The notes under the pieces were generated by a model that made no database searches, had not been told where the DNA came from, and saw only the letters and a list, made by a program, of their open reading frames with translations. A DNA stretch of 64,000 nt from Canna indica (taxonomy: Eukaryota > Streptophyta > Magnoliopsida > Zingiberales > Cannaceae), in assembly GCA_034359265.1 (NCBI GenBank), contig CP136896.1:16709501-16773500 (forward strand), read 5' to 3'. The position numbers were made by a program, and so were the translations under genes. How positions within the stretch are numbered: position 1 is the stretch's first letter; each line of letters starts with the position of its first letter. Shown here piece by piece: positions 56,534 to 64,000 of the stretch.

Positions 56534-59367
56534 TGTTGGTTGAAATCCCACACTAGAAAGGGGGGGTTGAATAATGTGTGTCCTTTTTCTATTTAATCGA
56601 TTTTCCTTTTTGCTTAATTTCAACTTCTATGAAATGCAAATATAACTTAATGATGTTTGTTATCAAATATCAAATACAACGATAAGTAAACAATCAAGGC
56701 AATGCTAACACAATGAAATATAGTGGTTCGGCCAACCGCCTACTCCACTACCTTGGCTCATCACCAAGGATTTCTAACCAACTACTTTATAGAACTTGTG
56801 TTTCCCTTTGAATACAACTAAGGACACAATTCTCACCTCTTTGAGAATTCCTCAAACCTATTCACCTAGGCAAAACACAAATCTACAAAGCCTACCCCTA
56901 AGTGTTTCTCTAGCACACCTAGCAAGCTATTACAGGTGAAAACAAGTTTAAAACAACTCTTCAAATACAATGAAAAAGAGCTAAGAATTGAAAGAAGAAC
57001 CAATGCTTTTTTCCCAAGCCTTCAAGCCTCCAACTTGCCTAGTAGATGAACTTGAATCGCAGCAGAGTTGAGGAAGAATGGGCGCTTGAATAAAAATGTT
57101 GATTGAAGTGTTGGGTGAAATGGCACAGCAGAGGGGGGGGGGGTAAATAGTGTGTTAATAAATTCTTATTGTCTAATTCTAGTTTTAATCGTTTCTTTGG
57201 TTACTTAGGCAAATTACAAGTTAAGTGACTAAATGCGGAAGCGATAAATGATAAAACAATAAAGACAAACAAAATACCAATGCAAACACAAGATTCATAA
57301 TGGTTCGGCCCCAATGCCTACTCCACTACCTAAGCACCTCCCTTAGGATTTCCAAACTAAGTTTTACTAGATTGATGATGTTTCCCTTACACAGAGGACT
57401 TTGACTCGAAGAGTCTTACTCTCGACCTAAGGCACTTCCACACTCGAAAGTCTCCGTCTTCTTATCGAGAGTTCTCTTCCACCTCAACCCTAAGGGATAC
57501 CTCAACTAATCCTAGCGAACTGAGTTTACACTGGAAGAATTAAGCCTCAAACACAAAGGCAATCACCCAATTTTAAGACCTAACAATCCTAGGTCTTCAC
57601 AAGCACAAATCCAAGGAAAACAGCATTCAAATAACAATTAAAATTATAATGAAAAGAGCTTAAAGAATAAATCAAGATTAAATGCTCTTTTCCAAGCCTT
57701 CAACTTGCTAGTAAATGAGCTTGAGTCGTAGCAGAGTTGAGGAGCAATTGGCGCTTGAAGAAGAACGTTGACGAAAGAGGAGAGCGCGCTACAATCGATC
57801 ATTTTGAAGGCTTAAATCACTTCTTAAAATTCTCAATAATATCTCTAAGAAACTTTAAAGAAGTTAGGTGAGGGGTATTTATAACCCCTCAGTTGAATGG
57901 CGGTTCAACGGGTAGAAAACTAGTTGTTATCGTCGTTCGATCGCTTGTCGGTCGATCGTCGGTCGACCAATCGATTGATCGCTGGCTTTCTGTGTATTTT
58001 TTGCACTGTTCGGTCGATCGATGGGTCGACCGAAGGAGTCGCAACTTCATCCATCCCGAATCCGATCGATCATTCCAGTTAAGCCAGAGACGCGACTTTA
58101 TGATCTACCATCCGATCGATTGATCGGTCGACCGATGAACCTTCTGCCAAATTTTGTCTTTGGTCGATCGACCGCCCGGTTTACCAAAGTAGCCACTGCC
58201 ATTTTTTGGCACTGTTCGATCGACCGACCGATCGACCAAAATGGCTACTGCCATTTTTTAACCCCATTTGGTCGACCGACCGATCGATCGAACCTAGGCT
58301 GAACTTGATTTTTTCAGCCTTCTTCTTGCGCGGTTCATTTCCGGGTTCCAGCCTTCAACGAGTGATAACTTGGAGAGCTTTCCATGTGGTCTTTAGACTC
58401 GTCCAATACGACTTTGGTGCACACGTCGAACTTTGAGAAATTTCCGCGACGAACCCGAACGCATTGACCAATGTCCTCCCGACTTTGCGATTTCTTTGAT
58501 ATTTCAGATCGAGGACATTGAGTGCTAACTGATATGGAACCTGAAAGATATTCTTAATGAACCATTAGTTCCATATTTGTTATCATCAAAACCGAGATTA
58601 AGACCAAGGTTGAAAACCTTAAGCCAACATGAAGAATCGGGCGCAACAATCAATCGTTAAGAAGGCTCAAATCACTCCTTTTAATGCTCAATATTGTTTC
58701 TAAGAAGTCTTAAAGGAGTTAGGTGAGGAGTATTTATAACCCCTTAGTCGAACGGGCTATTTAACGGGTGGAAAACTAGTCGTTTCCTCCGTTCGATTGC
58801 TTGTCGGTCGATTATCGGTCGACCGATCGATCGACCGCCTGACGATCGCTGCTTTAATCGCGCTGTTCGGTCGACCGACGGGTCGACCGAATGAGTTGCG
58901 AGTTCAGTGATCCGCAATCCTGTCGACTGACGTAGCCTTGAGTCGATTTCTTCACCATCTTCAGTCGATTGACAGGTCAACCGAGTGGCTACTGCCGTTT
59001 TGTGGCATCATTTGGTCGACCGACCGATTGACCGAAAAGGCTGAGGCTGATTTTTTCTTTATATTTGTTACATGCTTTTTCATAGGTTTAGTTATCAAGT
59101 TCTAACTTGGATAACTTTATAATTAGGCTTGGGATATGATCGTCCTAAGGGGTATATTACAAGATATATACTTAGTCTATACCCGAGCCTTTCTTTGACG
59201 TTATTTTTCTATCGATTCTTGACGATCTTTTCTTTCATTTCTCCGAACGAAGTTTGCATGCTTATCGCAACCTCAATCCTGAACTCAAAACTTCACACAT
59301 AGATTAAATATATGCTTGTTATCATCAAAATGAAGATCGAAGCTTAAGAGAAACCCTTAAGCCAACA
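56534..59367 (-). repeat. 5' LTR of the copia element, interrupted by a solo LTR
   Basis: The LTR runs 56,534-57,108 and 58,630-59,367; the insertion at 57,109-58,629 duplicated TGAAG. Net length without the insertion and one TSD copy is about 1,308 bp. Confidence 0.95.
57109..58629 (-). mobile_element. Solo LTR, copia-type, 1,521 bp, inside the 5' LTR
   Basis: Begins TGTTGGGTGAAATGGC, ends TTAAGCCAACA on the plus strand, flanked by TGAAG (57,104-57,108 and 58,630-58,634). It is the reverse complement of the family represented at 48,097-49,621. It includes the palindrome-framed TATA (57,870-57,890) and the GGTCGACCG array (about 57,930-58,300). As the innermost layer, it is the youngest insertion of this nest. 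Confidence 0.95.
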
Positions 59368-59372
59368 GATAG

Positions 59373-59835
59373 CTTTGTCCAAGCTGAGAACATGTCCTAG
59401 TTCTGAGAAGGAGCAATATGCCATATGGAGATGGAAGAGCTTAGAGATGCCAGAAAAGCCGACAAGCATACCACTAAAGATAACGCTGAAGACAAGAAGA
59501 CAAAAAAGCCTAATAAGAAAGGAGATGGACGAGATCCCTGAGGACACAATGACGATAAAAGAAAGAGGTCGTTGCCCCGACCTAGCACCAAATACGAATA
59601 ATACACCCTATTGAACACCAAAAGGGAGATCAATCTTTGAGAAATTTACAACATGCAGCTCCTCAAATACTCCAACAACGTCAAGAAGCAAAGGAAGCGA
59701 AAGGTCCTGCCCAACATCGACAAAAGTAAGAAGTGAGAATTCCATTGCACTCATAGGCATACCACCGAAGAATGTATAGTGCTCAAAGACCAAATCGAGC
59801 ACTTGATCCGGGATCGCTACATTCGGGAATACTAA
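59373..59835 (+). pseudogene. Gypsy gag, third piece
   Basis: Continues gag right of the copia element: MEMEELRDARKADKHTTKDN, a basic linker, NTKREINL*EIYNMQLLKY, then HRHTTEECIVLKDQIEHLI and RDRYIREY. The last block is the conserved C-terminal region of Tat-type gag (H-T-T-E-E-C...LK..IE.LIR). Stops are frequent. Confidence 0.85.
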
Positions 59836-59847
59836 CTCTTCAAGCCC

Positions 59848-60241
59848 AGTTGGACCAAGTCCGGAAGCACCTTTACTCATGAACCAGACTCAGATTGAAC
59901 CAATTACAATTTAGCCCGTGGGCTCCATCCGGCCTAACAAGGATATCAACATCTTACAACACTAGAAATTTGACAATAATAAGCCCGCAATCTAAGGGAT
60001 AACAATCGAGCCATTCAGAGCATATCCCCACGGAATTCCGGGAGATATCTTCGCCGAGTACTCAGACCTATCTCATAAATCAGTAACGACGCACTACAAG
60101 TATACTCTTTGTTCCAATTTCATATCCATCATATAGAATTCTCTCACTTGAGCATTAGAGTGTCTTTACATGTCACCATCGAAACCGCATTGAATCAGGA
60201 GACGCAAAGACTTGCAGCATCCTAAACTTCAGGCGAGAACA
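59848..60241 (+). repeat. 3' LTR of the gag-only gypsy-type element
   Basis: Partner of 47,157-47,517; ends GCGAGAACA. Divergence between the two LTRs is visibly larger than between the copia LTRs, in keeping with an older insertion. Confidence 0.75.
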
Positions 60242-60928
60242 AAAGTAATTACTCAAATATTATCTCTAACTTTTATTCACTTCTTAATTGTAATCCTAAA
60301 CTTGTAATTGCTACTAATTTTTGTCCAACATTTTGCTATTTTATAATCATAATATCTTATTTATTTTTCATCCATTTAGCCAGCCAACATTGCACAGGTT
60401 TAAGTTGTGAAGCTCAAAACTTAATGCCATGGTAAATGCTACGTGGAAATAAAAAATTATTTGTGCATGTCACATCAAATTGCTAACGACCAAATTCATA
60501 AACAAACAAATCACAAATGGATATTAAAATTGTAAAAGATTGAAAGATTGAGTAAAAACTAATACCAATAAAAAGTTATGTTCATGAGTAGATTCATTGA
60601 ATTCAATTAAAATTGTCGATCTAATGGTAGCTTAATGGTTACACTTCTATGCTAAATTATTTATTTAATAATTTTATGTGCATCAACGTATATCGATAGG
60701 TATGCATTTGTCACTATCGAAATTAACAGCCTAGATCTAAAGTGATCTAATTATTTTTTTAATGGAATCGCGATATCCCAAAAATATGGAATTTATTGCG
60801 CAGATATCATTAGGGGTAATTTTTAGTTTTATGATGGGCGAAATTGAAATTTACTACTACCTCAGATTTTTGCAATAAATAGAGGATTATGGTTCCTGGG
60901 TCATGCACTTATTTCCTGTCTCAGAAGC
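60242..60928. other. AT-rich spacer, no gene
   Basis: No protein domain or repeat recognised. Confidence 0.5.
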
Positions 60929-61555
60929 TAGGGGTATGCATCGGTCGATTCAATAAATTAACCGAACCGACCGACCAATTAACCAAACCGATTGACTACA
61001 ATTCTTGTTAACCGTTTACCGAACTAGAATTTTTGATTAATCGATCAAATTAATCGAAAAAATCCGTTTCAGTTCGGTTAACCAATCAAAATTACCGAAC
61101 ATAATTAAATAAATGTATAACATTAGCATTCAAACTACAAACCCCTCAAACAACTATGTAACACCTTAACTACTGTACCGGTGATTATTATTTGTTAATA
61201 TCTCTTACTAAGTTTATTATATTTACAACTATAAATTAAAACAATAAATAACAACATTATTGAGATTCAAACGTTGGCACTTTAGATAATAGCAACTGAA
61301 CTTAACCAATGTGGCAGATATCTCTATGCAATGTATTTTTATATATTTTTATACTTAATATATGATTCGTTTAATTCGATAAATTAATCGAACCATCGGT
61401 TAATTTATCGAACCAAATTGAAGACCGAAATCTTAAATTCTTTTAGCAGAAAACCGAACCAAAATTAATTTGGTAAATTCGGTTCAGTTAAATCAATTTC
61501 GGTTTGGTCGGTTTCGATTCGATTTCGATGAATCGGGGAATCTTGCTCACCCCTA
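60929..61555. mobile_element. hAT-superfamily MITE, 627 bp
   Basis: Starts TAGGGGTATGCATCGG and ends TTGCTCACCCCTA. The flanks TCAGAAGC (60,921-60,928) and TTAGAAGC (61,556-61,563) form an 8-bp TSD with one mismatch. Subterminal AACCGAACCGA and TCGGTTCGGTT blocks are inverted. No coding capacity. Confidence 0.88.
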
Positions 61556-61563
61556 TTAGAAGC

Positions 61564-63735
61564 CCCATTTGTCAGAGACAACGTTGAGGTTTTGTGCATT
61601 GTTTTGGAAGGCCGCACCTCATCTCTTCTTGCTTGACGAAAATTATGTACGGGGTCCTCAAATCGGTGGTTTGCTCAACTGCTTGGACTTCGACCTAGGT
61701 GTCGACCAATTGGATGCTCGGTTGTCGAGGACTTGCTGTATGATTTACTTGTTGTTTTGGGGTTTCCTGGTGCTAGCGAGCTTGGATAACAAGTTGGCTC
61801 GAGTGTTTTCTTCTCGTGGTATGTGCTGGATCACAATCATCGAAATTACTCATTAAAGAATATATTAGGGAGAGATACCTTTCTAAGGAAGTGTCAATCT
61901 CTCGCTTGGCAGTTGTCGTTGACTTGTCCTACGACAAGGTGTGAGTCACTTTTTTACGATTACTCTCCAGGCTTTCACGTCTCAGCCGAGCTTTAGCCCG
62001 ATGATCATGGCTTTGTATTCTGCCCAGTTGTTATTGGTTTTAAATTAGAACTGCAGGAATTATTCTAGGATGATTCCCTAATTGTTCTCCAAGATGATGC
62101 CAGCTCTGCCTCCTTTTCCATTGGAGGCACCGTCCATAATAAGCATTCATTTTTCAATGTGGTCGGGGGTGGTTTCCTGGTCCGTGAATTCAGCGACGAA
62201 GTTCACCAATGCCTGGGCTTTGATTGGGCCACTGGACTAATATTCGATGTTGAACTCGGAGAGCTCCACTGACCAAGATACCATCCGTCCAACGAGCTTG
62301 GGTTTGGCCAAGACCTACATGATCGGTTGTTCTGTGCGCATCAGGATGTGGTGACTCTGGAAGTATGGTCTTAATCTTCTGGCCAATGCCCAGGGCGAAG
62401 GCGAGTTTCTCTAGCCCATGGTATCTAATTTTAGGTCCTTGAATGAACTTGCTAACAAAGTAGGTCGGTTTTATGATCCTTTCCCTGTTCTCGGACTAGC
62501 ATTGAGATGAGGGCATTCTCTATAATCGTGAGATAGAGGAAGAGTGTCTCTCACTACTGTGGCTTATCCAGGACTAGCGGGCTGGAGAGGAAACTCTTGA
62601 GCTCCTCGAATGCTAGTTCGCACTTCTCGTTCCATCGGAAGTCATTATTCTTTTTTAGGATTTTGAAGAAGGATGCGGCCTTGTCGACAAATCTAGAGAG
62701 GAATCTTGATAGAGCTATCATTCTTCATGTAAGCTGCTATACCTCTTTTACGTTGCACGGGCTACACATCTCTTGGATAGTCTGGCATTTATCGGGATGG
62801 TCTTCTATTCCTTGGTTCGTAAGCATGAAACCAAGGAATTTGCTGCTGTGGGCTCCGAAGGCGCACTTCTCTAAGTTAAATTTCATGTTGTAATGCCTAA
62901 GTTGATTGAAGATCTCGATAAGATCACTACAGTGGTCTCCAGTGGCCAGTGTTCTGGCGACCATGTCATCCACATACACCTCCATATTCCATCCGATATG
63001 TTGTTCGAAAACATTGTTCATTAGGTGCTAGTACGTAGCCCTTGTTTTCTTGAGCCAGAAGGGCATTACCTTGTAGGAGAAGTTGACATGCTCGGTAATG
63101 AAGGTTGTCTTCTCCCTATCTTCTGGATGCATTTAGATATGATTGTAGCCTGAGTAGGCGTCCATGAAACTCAAGTACTGGTATCTCGAGGAGCTGTCGA
63201 CAAGTTTGTCTATGCTCGACAGCAGGTAGGAATCTTTTGAGCAGACCTTATTGAGGTCGGTGAAATCGACACACATCCACCATTTTCCTGAGTGTGTCTT
63301 GACCATCACGACATTTGCAAGCCATATGGTAAATCTGATTTCTCTCATAAAATTTGCCTAAAGTAATTTTTCGATTTCTTTGAGAGATGCTTGCTGGCGC
63401 TCGGTCCCAAATTTTCTTTTATTCTGTGCCATAGTTTTAACTCGAGGATCGATGGCGAGCTTATGGCATATAACTTGGTGGTCTATCCTCGACTTATCAG
63501 CCGACGTCCATGCAAAGAGGTCGGCGTTGTCTTTAAGAAGAGTGTCGAGTTAAGCTTTGAGCTCAGAGGGGAGGCGAGCTCCCACACAAGCCATCTGTTC
63601 AGAGGAGGCCCCAACTTGTATATGCTCAAGATCATCGGCGGGTTGAGGCCGCCCCTGGACATCTCCTCTGGGGTCTAATTCAGAAATCATGGGTTGTTGT
63701 TCTGTGTGAAGAATCAAGAATGATGGCAAGGATGA
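61564..63735 (-). pseudogene. Ty3/gypsy pol fragment (reverse transcriptase and RNase H)
   Basis: On the minus strand: FAWTSADKSRIDHQVICHKL, then IWLANVVMVKTHSGKWWMCV and DFTDLNKVCSKDSYLLSSID, LSFMDAYSGYNHI, then MEVYVDDMVARTLATGDHCS (reverse-transcriptase box YVDD), FNLEKCAFGAHSSKFLGFML, FRWNEKCELAFEELKSFLSS, and an RNase H remnant NNNWAEYKAMIIGLKLG with TTREENTRANLLSKLAST. This is the Tat-lineage gypsy order. Stops and shifts are numerous; no integrase or LTR was seen in the window. Confidence 0.9.
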
Positions 63736-63737
63736 GG

Positions 63738-64000
63738 TGTTGGTCTAAGGTGTTCAACCTTGATCTTAATCTCGATTATGATGATAACAAATATGAAACT
63801 AATATTTGAGCAAGAAATATTTTTAGATTCCATATCGATTTACGTGCGGCATCCGCGATCGGAGAAATCGACAAGGACACTCGTCGACACTCGAATTCAT
63901 TTGGAAGTTTGAGTCTAGGTCTAGAGTGTCTAGATTATATGTATATCCTTTATTTGATGTATAAGAATTCAAAAACCAGGAAATCTGAACCCCGAAAACT
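63738..64000 (+). mobile_element. Start of a copia-type LTR, cut by the window edge
   Basis: Begins TGTTGGTCTAAGGTGTTC and follows the starts of the LTRs at 20,506 and 48,097 ('cttaatctcgattatgatga', 'ttccatatcgattta'). It appears inserted in the gypsy pol remnant; the rest lies beyond 64,000. Confidence 0.75.

Larger units (their letters stand above)
49920..59367 (-). mobile_element. Full-length Ty1/copia retrotransposon, SIRE-like
   Basis: LTRs at 49,920-51,295 (3', left) and 56,534-59,367 (5', right, with a nested solo LTR). Both start TGTTGGTTGAAATCCC and end AAGCCAACA; the element is flanked by the exact 5-bp duplication GATAG (49,915-49,919 and 59,368-59,372). On the minus strand TGGTATCAGAGC, the classic initiator-tRNA-Met primer-binding site, lies just inside the 5' LTR (near 56,520-56,531), and the polypurine tract AAAAAGGGGAAGA just inside the 3' LTR (near 51,297-51,310). 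Protein order gag, protease, integrase, reverse transcriptase, RNase H is that of Ty1/copia; the long gag with a coiled coil fits the SIRE/Maximus lineage. All genes carry stops or shifts. Confidence 0.96.
47157..60241 (+). mobile_element. Gag-only Ty3/gypsy-type element carrying nested insertions
   Basis: The 5' LTR (about 47,157-47,517) and 3' LTR (about 59,848-60,241) share 'caatttagccc', 'catatccccac', 'gagcattagagtgtctt' and the end GAGAACA. A primer-binding-site-like TTTGGCACCCATCGTGGGA follows the 5' LTR at once. Between the LTRs only gag is present, and it is split by the solo LTR at 48,097-49,621 and by the copia element at 49,920-59,367. Without the insertions the element would be about 2 kb, so it is non-autonomous. 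The outer TSD was not resolved. Confidence 0.8.

Noticed and set aside
61569..61856. Plus-strand open frame of 95 codons
   Set aside because: It is antisense to the gypsy RNase H remnant, which reads recognisably on the minus strand.

Overview
This is a nuclear window from a flowering plant, probably a monocot. The split genes have GT-AG introns, several genes are strongly GC-rich towards their 5' ends, and dispersed plant transposons fill most of the rest. I cannot name the species. No organelle, bacterial or CRISPR signal was seen.

Host genes form two islands. The first (about 3.0-11.8 kb) holds a broken N-terminal fragment of a DUF971-type gene, the plastid lysine-pathway enzyme dihydrodipicolinate synthase (DHDPS; its first exon is not found), and a complete three-exon pectate lyase. 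The second (39.9-45.9 kb) holds a DUF6817 protein, an eight-exon HMG-box protein and a secreted leucine-rich-repeat protein on the minus strand. These genes share no evident pathway; their order looks like ordinary plant gene neighbourhood.

The rest is layered transposons, many with ends and target-site duplications (TSDs) readable by eye. 12.5-20.5 kb is a minus-strand LINE carrying a 2.67-kb solo LTR (TSD TATAT) and a 3.9-kb hAT element (TSD GTCCAGTG) with a decayed transposase. 22.6-33.9 kb is a PIF/Harbinger-like element (TTA flanks) filled with two CACTA remnants in opposite orientation and a hAT fragment. Its right end and the adjoining copia integrase fragment were then copied as a gapless 538-bp direct repeat (33,738-34,275 and 35,170-35,707). 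A second solo LTR of the 2.6-kb family follows (35,961-38,544, TSD TAGGT).

47.2-60.2 kb is a three-level nest: a gag-only Ty3/gypsy-type element, interrupted by a solo LTR (TSD GCTTT) and by a full-length SIRE-like Ty1/copia element (TSD GATAG). One LTR of the copia element is itself split by another solo LTR (TSD TGAAG). A hAT MITE (60,929-61,555) and a decayed gypsy pol fragment close the window, which begins and ends inside LTRs of one family.

No clearly new cellular system was found. The most unusual signals are: arrays of palindromic GGTCGACCG-type motifs shared by two LTR families, with a TATA box framed by a 7-bp inverted repeat; a GC-rich GCGCTATAGCG palindrome array at the end of a small hAT-like element; a 4.2-kb segment bounded by long imperfect inverted repeats between the DUF971 fragment and DHDPS; and the gapless 538-bp duplication.
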